From NCBI RefSeq assembly GCF_948329825.1, contig NZ_CAOJCM010000005.1, positions 124,001-188,000 of the forward strand: DNA of 64,000 bases, written 5' to 3'. The notes under the pieces were generated by a model. It did no database searches, was not told where the DNA came from, and was given only the letters and a program-made list of their open reading frames with translations. The DNA is from Paenibacillus sp. JJ-100. Its GTDB lineage: Bacteria; Bacillota; Bacilli; Paenibacillales; Paenibacillaceae. How positions within the stretch are numbered: position 1 is the first letter of the stretch; each line of letters starts with the position of its first letter. The translations under genes and the position numbers were made by a program. Of the stretch, positions 34,847 through 45,524 are shown one piece after another.

Positions 34847-35616
34847 TCCTTGTTCCCTCCTTCATCGGATATGTCCATATATTCAAGCGGATCGACATGC
34901 CACTTATTTATAAAAATAGAACGGTTACGTTCCAATAACTGTTTCCATTCCAACGGATCTGTCTTTTGAAAACTAGCACTGCCCTGATGATGCACAAGCA
35001 CATCATTACATATCAGCAAACGAAAGCCCTGAAGCCTCGCACGGTAACAGTAGTCGTCATCCTCATAATGTCCTGGAGAATAGGCTTCATCGAACCATCC
35101 CACGGATTCCAGCACACTTCGTCTCATTAGCATACATAGCCCGACAATTCGGCGTACTTCCTTCCATCTTGACGCATCTGTAACATTATTAGCAGCGGCC
35201 AATTGTTGAAAATGTTCGATATCTCGAAATGAGATATCCACCTGCTGAATGCCACTGGCATAGTTTGTAACCGGACCGATTATTCCTACCTTCTCATCTG
35301 TGTAGAGTGCTGCCTTCATATTCTCCAGCCAGTGTGACGTAACGGTAACATCGTTGTTCAGCAGCAGCAGTTCATCCCCGCACGCAGCCCGGAGACCTGC
35401 ATTACAAGCAGCAGGGAACCCTCGATTCTCCGGTAAACGAACAAACCGTAATCGTTCCATAGCACAATATTCGGCTGTCCCATCTGTCGAACCGTTATCC
35501 ACCACAATAATCTCGAATGGTGTAGATTCTGCTGTATATGTTCGGATGGCCTCCACACAAGGCTTCAACAAGGAAAGCCCGTTATACGTAGGTATAACTA
35601 TGCTGGTCAAGGTCAT
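34843..35616 (-). CDS. GT2 family glycosyltransferase
   Basis: GT-A fold enzyme of 257 residues: TSIVIPTYNGLSLLKPCV, VVDNGSTDGTAEYC, LLLNNDVTVTSHWLENM and HYEDDDYCYRARLQGFRL. It is clearly paralogous to the catalytic domain of the protein at 30731 but has no basic N-terminus and no C-terminal extension. Overlaps both neighbours by four bases (ATGA), so translation of three genes is coupled. Donor and acceptor unknown. Confidence 0.88.
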   Translation of the reverse strand: MTLTSIVIPTYNGLSLLKPCVEAIRTYTAESTPFEIIVVDNGSTDGTAEYCAMERLRFVRLPENRGFPAACNAGLRAACGDELLLLNNDVTVTSHWLENMKAALYTDEKVGIIGPVTNYASGIQQVDISFRDIEHFQQLAAANNVTDASRWKEVRRIVGLCMLMRRSVLESVGWFDEAYSPGHYEDDDYCYRARLQGFRLLICNDVLVHHQGSASFQKTDPLEWKQLLERNRSIFINKWHVDPLEYMDISDEGGNKE

Positions 35617-36731
35617 CTGGCGTTCCTCCTGTAAGCTACCTCTGTACGGGATGGACGTCGGCGCCCTACATGTTTATTCATTTCCAGACAAGCGGCTAGC
35701 GCTTCCAGATGGTCACCAAGAATGAGTCTGGCGACATCATTTCCGTGACCCGTGTTACCAGGACGAATCCGGTTGGAACGAATGACATCCACTTGGTATG
35801 GAGCAGATACCTGCAATCCTTTTTGAATTGCGAGCATCTGTGCTTTAGGCGGGACAGCCAACGACGATGGCTTCACGGTCTCAATCATGCGCCTGGATAG
35901 GGCATGGGGAACAGCGGTCATCGAATTCGAAGCCAGATCTTTCCGGCCTAACGTACGATTCAAATAAGCTTTGATTCGGCTGACTTCATCCTGCTTGGCA
36001 AACGGCGGAAGCAGGGAGGTCAGGTCGTTTAATGCAACATCATCACCCCGGTCAATGGCAAACAGGAACGGTGCCAGCTGTTCAGCGGGCACAATCATGT
36101 CTCCATCCACGAACAGCACGATCTCTGCATCTGTCATCTTGGCTCCAAGTGCACGCCCCACATCATGTCCGGCCCGGTCCGGTTCATACACCAACGTGAT
36201 GCCGGAATGTTGTAGCACCCGTTCTAAACTGTTATCTGTCGTGCCGTTTAATACGACCACAATATCACAGAGCGGTAAACGTTTTAGCTGTCCCAATACA
36301 TGCCCAAGCGTGCTCTCCTCATTGCAAGCAGAGACGACAGCGGCCGCAGTACGATGGAGGAGCAAGGGGACAATCTCTGGCGATTGGCCTGAGGAGCGTG
36401 TATAACCCTGCATAAATGCTTTGCCTGCTAGTAACATAGTCTCGAAATTTTCCAATCCCGGCAGGTTAGCCGCATGTGCGCACCACGCATCAGAGGCATG
36501 TTTATCCGGTAGATCCGTATCAGCTCTGAACTGGCTTCCAGCCAGCCGTCCTGCCCTCCAATATGGATGTAAATCCGGCATGACTTTCTGGGTTTTCCGT
36601 TGCATCTGCCCCAGACGCTTCTGGCGCGGTGCACTTTTTTCTCCAGCCCTTCGTCTGCCTCTCAATCTGTTCGCTGTTGTTCGTTTTGGACCTGTTGGTC
36701 TACGGATACCAGCGCCTGATCGTCTTTTCAT
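35613..36731 (-). CDS. GT2-like glycosyltransferase with basic N-terminus
   Basis: About 372 residues. The first ~50 are strongly basic (MKRRSGAGIRRPTGPKRTT, NRLRGRRRAGEK), followed by YWRAGRLAGSQF near 57-68, a weaker form of the locus module. The catalytic part has AVVSACNEESTLGHVL, VVVLNGTTDNSL, EIVLFVDGDMIVP and SMTAVPHALSRRMIE. ATG at 36731 has GGAGG eight bases upstream; the longer frame to 36764 lacks a site. Paralogue of the next gene, 83 bases away. Confidence 0.83.
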   Translation of the reverse strand: MKRRSGAGIRRPTGPKRTTANRLRGRRRAGEKSAPRQKRLGQMQRKTQKVMPDLHPYWRAGRLAGSQFRADTDLPDKHASDAWCAHAANLPGLENFETMLLAGKAFMQGYTRSSGQSPEIVPLLLHRTAAAVVSACNEESTLGHVLGQLKRLPLCDIVVVLNGTTDNSLERVLQHSGITLVYEPDRAGHDVGRALGAKMTDAEIVLFVDGDMIVPAEQLAPFLFAIDRGDDVALNDLTSLLPPFAKQDEVSRIKAYLNRTLGRKDLASNSMTAVPHALSRRMIETVKPSSLAVPPKAQMLAIQKGLQVSAPYQVDVIRSNRIRPGNTGHGNDVARLILGDHLEALAACLEMNKHVGRRRPSRTEVAYRRNAR

Positions 36732-36813
36732 GGCTGTCACCTCCAACATGTTGTCCCCTACCACTGTCCGCTAGGAACGTCCAAGGTCGTTTACCCTTCG
36801 CTGTTTACCTTTC

Positions 36814-37764
36814 TTATCTGATCAGACTCCGAACTCGTTGCAGATCAGGGTAACCACCGCGGGGACCTCGTGTGTCCGTAATCCAGCGGATCGCCTCTAG
36901 ATGATCTTGCAGCACCACTTGACTCAGCGGATCAGCACTGCTTCGTTTCTTCAAGCGAACTGGATTCCATTTACCGACAGGCACATGATGAACAGCCTTC
37001 ACCCGAAGTCCGCCAAGTACCGCTTTTGCATGAGCAAGTGGCGGAATCTCCAGCGAAGATATATCGATGACCTCAAGAGCTTTTCGGCTGAGAGCATGAG
37101 GAATAGCTGTCATGGAAGCTCCGCCGAGATCAGATCTGGATAACAGAATGTTCAAGATATGTTTCGCTTCGACGACCGGATGAACAGGGTTCCGTGTCAC
37201 TGGGCCGTTATAATCGTTCAATGCCACATCGACACCGTTTAGCACAGCTTGCACGTAAGGTGCGAGATGCTCGGCCGGAATCGGAATGTCTGCATCCGTA
37301 AACAGCAGAATCTGCCCTCGGGCTGCAGCTGCTCCCACTTTTCGTCCTGTATCATGCCCCAAGGCTTCGGGATACAGAAGTACACGTGCCCCTGCTCGTT
37401 CAGCTTCGCCCGCCGTGTCATCGGTTGATCCGTTCACTATGACCAGCACTTCCGCATCTCGGCATATACGGGCGGCTTCACGGACGACGGTGGCTATCGT
37501 GCGTTCCTCGTTCATGGCTGGGATGATAACCGATAGTATTGGGGGCCGGATCACTTCTCTTTCTTGTGGAACCGATTCTCCGACCAGGTTGTAAGGTGTA
37601 ATCAGATCCATCGAACGAGATAAATGATGAGAAGGTATAACAAAAGAATAGGTCTTTATTCCCTTTTTTCGTCGAGAAGGAATCTGTCGTTTCCCTGATA
37701 CGCCTCGGATGCGTTTCTTACTTGTTTTTGTTGCAAAACGGGCTTTATTCCGTTGTTTTCGCAA
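36814..37764 (-). CDS. GT2-like glycosyltransferase, TTG start
   Basis: Paralogue of the preceding gene: LSVIIPAMNEERTIATVV, VIVNGSTDDTAG, GHDTGRKVGAAAARGQILLF, TDADIPIPAEHLAPYV and SMTAIPHALSRKALEV. The basic N-terminus is short (RKQRNKARFATKTSKKR) and lacks the Y-x-x-G module. The start is most likely TTG at 37764: GGGAGG lies eight bases upstream, while the in-frame GTG at 37812 has none. It is the first gene of the 37764-34115 operon. A CATAAAATA box lies 50 bases upstream. Confidence 0.8.
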   Translation of the reverse strand: MRKQRNKARFATKTSKKRIRGVSGKRQIPSRRKKGIKTYSFVIPSHHLSRSMDLITPYNLVGESVPQEREVIRPPILSVIIPAMNEERTIATVVREAARICRDAEVLVIVNGSTDDTAGEAERAGARVLLYPEALGHDTGRKVGAAAARGQILLFTDADIPIPAEHLAPYVQAVLNGVDVALNDYNGPVTRNPVHPVVEAKHILNILLSRSDLGGASMTAIPHALSRKALEVIDISSLEIPPLAHAKAVLGGLRVKAVHHVPVGKWNPVRLKKRSSADPLSQVVLQDHLEAIRWITDTRGPRGGYPDLQRVRSLIR

Positions 37765-37814
37765 CAACTTCACCTCCCGCAATCCATCCTTTAATAAGTC
37801 AAGGGAGTACACGT

Positions 37815-37823
37815 TATTTTATG
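37815..37823 (-). promoter_or_regulatory. sigma-K-like -10 box upstream of glycosylation operon
   Basis: CATAAAATA on the minus strand fits CATANNNTA, the -10 of sigma-K (mother cell, late sporulation). No AC at the expected -35 distance was found, so the match is partial. The remaining 570-base divergent region to 38335 shows no gene. Confidence 0.3.
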
Positions 37824-38182
37824 TATTCGTGGAGCAGTGGAAACGGCGTATGTCCTTACCACCAGCAGGTTCTGTGTTACGACATAAGTAAATAAGCATT
37901 TAATGCGACAATATTCGTCATAAAAATTCAAAATAGCGTATATTGACTGCCTTTAGACACATTTTTCAAAAATATTTAAAATTGCATCTTTTCCAAACTT
38001 TTACATTGTGATACGATACGATTCAAGCCGAACGATTTACATTTTTAGTAATACAAAGAACATACGTACTCATATTACCTATTATTTAATCTTCGGTGAG
38101 TTAAACTATTGGATCTTCTCACCTGTCATTACCAACTGGACCTGACTTTAAAAGGAGTGATGCCGTTCCTGAAATTCCTTGA

Positions 38183-39898
<1,716 letters not shown>

Positions 39899-39975
39899 TC
39901 GTTAACTTCATGTATCATTGGCTAGTCCATCGTACACATCAAACATGAACTCATTTCTTTTTATATATCTTTTTT

Positions 39976-40015
39976 ATAAAAAAAAGCATCGTTCCGACAC
40001 CCCTCATGTCCGAAC
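39976..40015 (-). terminator. terminator of the decapeptide-repeat gene
   Basis: GTTCCGACA (39991-39999) and TGTCCGAAC (40007-40015) form a stem with one mismatch; on the minus strand it is followed by GATGC and then eight T. It lies about 95 bases past the stop at 40109. Confidence 0.75.
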
Positions 40016-40032
40016 GGTCAGGCTTACCAAGC

Positions 40033-40070
40033 AGAAGCGGTGCCCAGGACATACTCTGGACACCGCTTCT
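40033..40070. terminator. second inverted repeat between convergent genes
   Basis: AGAAGCGGTG (40033-40042) pairs perfectly with CACCGCTTCT (40061-40070). No long T run follows on either strand, but the position between convergent genes (protease and repeat protein) suggests a termination or pause structure. Confidence 0.45.
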
Positions 40071-40108
40071 GTTATATTGTCAGGTTGTCGGGTTATCGTA
40101 CAAGGATC

Positions 40109-43100
40109 TTACGCAGATGGTCCTGCTGCAATCCAGGATAATAAACCATACGTATGCTTGCAATCATCTGTTCGCGTGACTTCCAGCACCGCTTCATCTT
40201 CGCTCTGGGACAGCAAGGATACCTGGAATCCACGGTCGTTGCTCATCGCTACAATCACGTAGTGCTCTGAGTTAAACGACTCTTCAAAAACAATCGTCAC
40301 CTCGGTACATGTCTCCTGCTCTGGAAAAATAAAAGCTTCCATACCAAACTGCTGTACAGTCGGTTGTTTACTTACACTACGCACAGGCTGGAATGCCAGA
40401 TGTTTGGCTTGAATAGCACCTGATTGCAACTGCTCGCTGCCTACGGAGCCTTCACACAAATGCTCTTGCGTCACGGATTGAGGCTCAAGTGTAAAATGGT
40501 TCGACGTCTCATCGTTAGAGAATTGAGACGCATCATGGTTAGTCAGCTCAGGGATCTCCGCATCAGACGTTAATGCATTTACTTCATCCAGCAGATCTTC
40601 CGATTCCGTCAATGCTGTAGCTGACTCGCCCTCAGGTAGTACTTCCTCTGCTTCAACGTCATTCGGCAGCCCGAGAAGCTTTTGAAGATCCAGGTTTCCA
40701 GCTTCGAAGTCATTAAGCATATTTTCCGAAGAGTTCTCTGCATCATCTCCCCAAGCAAACAGACCTTCATTTTGCAGACCTACAGAATGCATAAATTGCT
40801 GCACTTCCTGCATCGCTTCTTGCCTTTTGAACTCAGCAAGTTGTTCCAGTGTCTCTGCACTAACCTGACGAATGGCATTCCAGATCTCTTCACTTAAATG
40901 AGCCGTGCCCACAATACCTTCATTCAAGTGACTGGAGGTAATACTTTGTTCGCTCAGCTTGCTGCCGTCAATCGCACGATCAGCCAGATGTACCGACGAT
41001 ATCGTTCCTTCCGTCAGCTTACTTCCATCCACACTGCCATCCGCCAGCTTAGACGCCGTCACTGCACCATCTTGCAGATGAGCGGTGCTTACCGTTTCAT
41101 CATTTAGATGGCTTGCCGTGATGCTGCCATCTCCGATGTGATCCGCATGGATAGCACCCTCTGCAATGTGAATAGACTGCACACTCTCTTCGGACAGATG
41201 AATGCTGGTTACCGCACGTTCCGTCAGCTTGCTGCCATTCACACTACCATCCGCCAGCTTAGATGCTGTGACTGCACCTTCTTGCAGGTGAGCGGTGCTT
41301 ACCGTTTCATCACTCAGATGGCTCCCCGTGATGCTGCCATCTCCAATGTGATCCGCATGGATGGCACCTTCTGCAATATGAACAGACTGCACACTCTCTT
41401 CGGACAAGTGCATGCTGGAGACCGCACGCTCCGTCAGCTTGCTACCGTCAATCGCACGATCAGCCAGGTGTACCGACGATATCGTTCCTTCCGTCAGCTT
41501 ACTACCATCCACACTGCCATCCGCCAGCTTAGACGCCGTCACTGCACCTTCTTGCAGATGAACGGTGCTTACCGTTTCATCACTCAGATGGCTTGCTGTG
41601 ATACTACCATCTCCAATGTGATCCGCATGAATGGCACCTTCTGCAATGTGAATAGACTGCACACTCTCTTCGGACAGATGAATGCTGGTTACCGCACGTT
41701 CCGTCAGCTTGCTGCCATTCACACTACCATCCGCCAGCTTAGATGCTGTGACTGCACCTTCTTGCAGGTGAGCGGTGCTTACCGTTTCATCACTCAGATG
41801 GCTCCCCGTGATGCTGCCATCTCCAATGTGATCCGCATGGATGGCACCTTCTGCAATATGAACAGACTGCACACTCTCTTCGGACAAGTGCATGCTGGAG
41901 ACCGCACGCTCCGTCAGCTTGCTACCGTCAATCGCACGATCAGCCAGGTGTACCGACGATATCGTTCCTTCCGTCAGCTTACTACCATCCACACTGCCAT
42001 CCGCCAGCTTAGACGCCGTCACTGCACCTTCTTGCAGATGAACGGTGCTTACCGTTTCATCACTCAGATGGCTTGCTGTGATACTACCATCTCCAATGTG
42101 ATCCGCATGAATGGCACCTTCTGCAATATGAACAGACTGTACACTCTCTTCGGACAGATGAATGCTGGTTACCGCACGTTCCATCAACTTGCTACCATTC
42201 ACACTGTCATCCGCCAGCTTAGATGCTGTGACTGCACCTTCTTGCAGATGAACGGTGCTTACCGTTTCATCACTCAGATGGCTTGCTGTGATACTACCAT
42301 CTCCAATGTGATCCGCATGGATAGCACCCTCTGCAATGTGAATAGACTGCACACTCTCTTCCGACAGATGAATGCTGGTTACCGCACGTTCCGTCAGCTT
42401 GCTTCCATCCACACTGCCATCCGCCAGCTTAGACGCCGTGACTGCACCATCTTGTAAAATGACGGATCGAACAGACTCTTCTTCCAGATGTTCCGTTCCA
42501 ATGCTCCGCTCCTGAATATGGTGGGAAAATACAGCGCCATCCTGGATATGACGGGATTGAACTGCACCTTGCTGGAGATGTGCGGCGCCCAGTGACTCTA
42601 ATTGCAGATGCAGTCCGCTGATCAGTCCCGGCTGCAAGTGTGCTTCCGTCACACAGAGAGGCGCCAGATGTTCCGTTTGCACTGATCCAGCCATCAGGTG
42701 ACGGGAATGAATCGCCTGTTCGGTTATGTGCTCATTGCGAATCACATCTTCTCTCAGATGATTACTATTCACAGCCTGAGCTGCCAGATGGTCTGCCTTT
42801 ACACTCCCTTCAGCCAGATGCATGGAGTCCACAGCAGCTCGCTGTAGATGCTCGCTGCCTACTGTTCCGTACTGCAACTTCTCTCCAGATACCGAATCGG
42901 CGGCCAGATGTTCTGTCGTAACAGCTCCTTGGCGCAGCTTGCTGCCAGGGATGCTGCCATTGGCAAACAATTCTGGCGTGCGAATCTCATCAGACAGATG
43001 TTCCAATGCGATGGTATGCTGCTTCAGATGGTATCCACGAATCGTCTCAGCAGGGATATGTTTGGCAACGATGCTTTCGGCCATAATTTTGGCGGAAGTG

Positions 43101-45172
43101 ATGCTACCATCAGCCAGTTTGGCTGAGGTAACTGACAGATCAGCCAGCTTATCTGTGGAGACACTTTCCGGCGACAGTTTGGGTGATGTCACAGCGTGAT
43201 CTGTAAGGTGTGGCGGAAAAATGGCACCACCGGCGAGTAAGGGCGAAGTAATACTGCCTGGAGCTATTTTGTCCGTGGTAATCGCTGCACGTGATATAGA
43301 GTCGGTCTGGACACTTCCCGGTTGCAAATGAGGGGCGCCTACGGCATGCTCCGTCAGATGTTCGGTTTTCACCGCGTACGGCCGAAGTGCTTCAGAACCA
43401 ACACTGCCGGGTGCTAAATGAGATGTCGTAACAGCTCCAGGTGCTAAATGAGATGAATTAACCGTGCCTGAAGAAAGTGCTTTGCTTGTCACCGCACCTG
43501 GCGCGATTTTTTCAGTTGTTACACTCTCCCCTGCAAGCTTGGTCGTTGAGACGGCCTCATCCTGCAATTGGAATGATCCCACCGAAGATTCTGCCAGATG
43601 CGATTCTTGCACAACACCGGATGCCAGTGCATCTGAAGAGACACTCGCCTCAGATAGATGCGAAGCTTCAATACTGCCGCTTGCGAGATGTATAGAATGA
43701 ATGGCACCATTATCGATATGAACCGGTGTGATCCCCCGATTAGCAATATGTTCTCCGCGAATTGAACCCTTGACCAGATGTTTTCCCTGAACAGCTTCAT
43801 CTGCAAGTTTGGAAGCAACTACACTCTGGTCTGCCAACTTGGAAGCCGTCACTGACTGCTCCAGCAATTTGGCTGTTCCTATGGATTGATCTGCCAGCTT
43901 ACTGCTGATAACGGCTCCATCCACCAGATGCTCACTACCGATTTCGGCATTACCGATCTGTTCACGACCAACAGCAGCAGCTCGAATCTGCGCAGATCCA
44001 ATGGACCCATCCACCAAATGTCTTCCATTCAAAGTGTGCTCCGCAATATGCCGTGTATGAATCGAACCATCTTCGATCTGTTCACTGCCGATGCTGCTCG
44101 CTAGCAACTGATGACGTCCGACGGACCCTTCGGCCAGATGAGACTGTTTGACCGAACCAGCTTGAATATGGCTTGAATCGATGGATTGCTCTTCAATCTT
44201 GCTGCTTGTCACTGCTCCATCCCGAATTTTAGCGCTGGTAACTGCATCGTCTGCCAGTTTTGAGGTATGGACTGCACCTCCTGATAAATGACGCGTCTCG
44301 ATCCCGCTAATTGCTATTTTTTCTCCAGTAACGGCCTGATTCTGAATTAATTCTTCTGTCACGAGCAGACGACTCAGATGTCTTGTGCCAATGGAACCAT
44401 CCGCAATTTTAGCTGCATCTATCACCTGATTTGCCAGCTTCTGTGAAGTAATGCTGCCATCCCGAATTTTGTCTCCGGCGATGGAGGCATTCCTGATTTT
44501 GTGACCTGATACTGCCCCATCAATCAGATGCTCTTCTGCAATGGAGGCCTCAGCCAGTTTTGCCGATACAATAGCTCCATCCGCAATATGAATACTCGTT
44601 ACCGCATAATCCTGAAGAGCTTCACTTCCTACAGCACCTGATTTCAGCTTGGATGCGTCCACCGAGAAGGGAGCTATCTTACTTTCCGTAACTGCGAACT
44701 CACTGAGATCATCCGTATAAATGTATTGTCCCTCATGGCCCGGCATCTGGTTTTGATTCAGGCGTTCAAGCCGCTGATTGCCCGTTAACTTGCTTTCATG
44801 ATGTTGTTCTGTCAGTGGAAGTTGGACAACACTTCTAATCTGAAGCTCTTTTTCCACCTTGTTATCTTCCACGATTTTTTCTTCTACAGGCGATGAGGTC
44901 ACTTGCTGCTCCAATCCAACGTCTTGTACTTCCATCACTTCTTCGGGTTGACTAACCAGAAAATTGGATGGAGTCTGTTCTGTTATCCCGGTTGGATCAG
45001 CCTCAATTGCTTTAGGAGTAGTTGGAGTGGAATTCAGAACCTCCTCCTGCTTCACTGTTTTTTCTGGCTTGGCATATTCCATTCGCCGCTCCATCAGATC
45101 CAGTTCCCTAAATTTCGGACTAATATGAGGCAATTTAGGCGCAACAATCTTTTTTCTGCCTTTTTTACTCAT
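40109..45172 (-). CDS. giant decapeptide-repeat protein with C-terminal WIAAG domain, probable spore-surface fibre
   Basis: A 1687-residue protein. Residues 1-158 are non-repetitive and start basic (MSKKGRKKIVAPKLPHISPK). From about 159 to 1426 it consists of some 127 consecutive ten-residue units of pattern G-[SA]-[VI]-x-x-x-[HKQ]-[LI]-[AS]-[DE], for example GSVDGSKLTE, RAVTSIHLSE, ESVQSVHIAE, GAIHADHIGD. A non-repetitive acidic stretch follows, then three more units near 1565-1595, and a final ~85-residue beta-rich domain ending LLSWIAAGPSA. No signal peptide. AAGGAG lies eight bases before ATG 45172. The repeat recalls phage tail-fibre and H-lectin-type proteins; here it lies beside spore glycosylation genes. 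Function unknown; a fibrous surface structure is inferred. Confidence 0.85.
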   Translation of the reverse strand: MSKKGRKKIVAPKLPHISPKFRELDLMERRMEYAKPEKTVKQEEVLNSTPTTPKAIEADPTGITEQTPSNFLVSQPEEVMEVQDVGLEQQVTSSPVEEKIVEDNKVEKELQIRSVVQLPLTEQHHESKLTGNQRLERLNQNQMPGHEGQYIYTDDLSEFAVTESKIAPFSVDASKLKSGAVGSEALQDYAVTSIHIADGAIVSAKLAEASIAEEHLIDGAVSGHKIRNASIAGDKIRDGSITSQKLANQVIDAAKIADGSIGTRHLSRLLVTEELIQNQAVTGEKIAISGIETRHLSGGAVHTSKLADDAVTSAKIRDGAVTSSKIEEQSIDSSHIQAGSVKQSHLAEGSVGRHQLLASSIGSEQIEDGSIHTRHIAEHTLNGRHLVDGSIGSAQIRAAAVGREQIGNAEIGSEHLVDGAVISSKLADQSIGTAKLLEQSVTASKLADQSVVASKLADEAVQGKHLVKGSIRGEHIANRGITPVHIDNGAIHSIHLASGSIEASHLSEASVSSDALASGVVQESHLAESSVGSFQLQDEAVSTTKLAGESVTTEKIAPGAVTSKALSSGTVNSSHLAPGAVTTSHLAPGSVGSEALRPYAVKTEHLTEHAVGAPHLQPGSVQTDSISRAAITTDKIAPGSITSPLLAGGAIFPPHLTDHAVTSPKLSPESVSTDKLADLSVTSAKLADGSITSAKIMAESIVAKHIPAETIRGYHLKQHTIALEHLSDEIRTPELFANGSIPGSKLRQGAVTTEHLAADSVSGEKLQYGTVGSEHLQRAAVDSMHLAEGSVKADHLAAQAVNSNHLREDVIRNEHITEQAIHSRHLMAGSVQTEHLAPLCVTEAHLQPGLISGLHLQLESLGAAHLQQGAVQSRHIQDGAVFSHHIQERSIGTEHLEEESVRSVILQDGAVTASKLADGSVDGSKLTERAVTSIHLSEESVQSIHIAEGAIHADHIGDGSITASHLSDETVSTVHLQEGAVTASKLADDSVNGSKLMERAVTSIHLSEESVQSVHIAEGAIHADHIGDGSITASHLSDETVSTVHLQEGAVTASKLADGSVDGSKLTEGTISSVHLADRAIDGSKLTERAVSSMHLSEESVQSVHIAEGAIHADHIGDGSITGSHLSDETVSTAHLQEGAVTASKLADGSVNGSKLTERAVTSIHLSEESVQSIHIAEGAIHADHIGDGSITASHLSDETVSTVHLQEGAVTASKLADGSVDGSKLTEGTISSVHLADRAIDGSKLTERAVSSMHLSEESVQSVHIAEGAIHADHIGDGSITGSHLSDETVSTAHLQEGAVTASKLADGSVNGSKLTERAVTSIHLSEESVQSIHIAEGAIHADHIGDGSITASHLNDETVSTAHLQDGAVTASKLADGSVDGSKLTEGTISSVHLADRAIDGSKLSEQSITSSHLNEGIVGTAHLSEEIWNAIRQVSAETLEQLAEFKRQEAMQEVQQFMHSVGLQNEGLFAWGDDAENSSENMLNDFEAGNLDLQKLLGLPNDVEAEEVLPEGESATALTESEDLLDEVNALTSDAEIPELTNHDASQFSNDETSNHFTLEPQSVTQEHLCEGSVGSEQLQSGAIQAKHLAFQPVRSVSKQPTVQQFGMEAFIFPEQETCTEVTIVFEESFNSEHYVIVAMSNDRGFQVSLLSQSEDEAVLEVTRTDDCKHTYGLLSWIAAGPSA
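41160..42127. repeat. perfect 480-bp tandem duplication inside the repeat gene
   Basis: Bases 41160-41647 are identical to 41640-42127 at an offset of 480, which is 160 codons or 16 decapeptide units. Outside this block the units diverge at many positions, for example 42128 differs. The exact identity, including third codon positions, indicates a very recent duplication or conversion. Confidence 0.9.
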
Positions 45173-45524
45173 GAGGCCAGCTCCTTCCCCTAACGTTCAT
45201 CTCCGGCATCATATGCTTTGAACTGGGCATCTGCCACTTTCTTGGCCCTACTTTTACACATCATTGATCCGATTCATTCTAAATTCACGCAACTGTTACA
45301 CCTCTTCTGGTCTAATTAGGCTGTACAAAGCTTAGAAACAAGGCAGCTGTCCACGCCCCATTTCCGCTCATTTCATAGGATATAGTGTCTGAGTATCAAC
45401 GAATGGATAGGGATACGTCTGCACACCGGTCTGCGTTATCGCGATGTTAGAGCCATGCATTGATGGGCCGGCGTGCTGGAATATAGATTCATGGTCGCGC
45501 GATAACAACAAAGGAGGAACGGTC

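Noticed and set aside
41108..42457. Long open frame on the plus strand inside the repeat gene
   Set aside because: It is the mirror of the decapeptide repeat, which lacks stops in the opposite frame because the same 30-base unit recurs. No ribosome site and no protein-like composition.
40900..44700. Regularly spaced 30-base repeats that could suggest a CRISPR array
   Set aside because: There are no unique spacers; the repeats are in frame and code for decapeptides of a single long protein.
40109..45172. Phage tail fibre as the identity of the repeat protein
   Set aside because: The repeat is similar in type, but there are no phage structural, lysis or integrase genes in the window.
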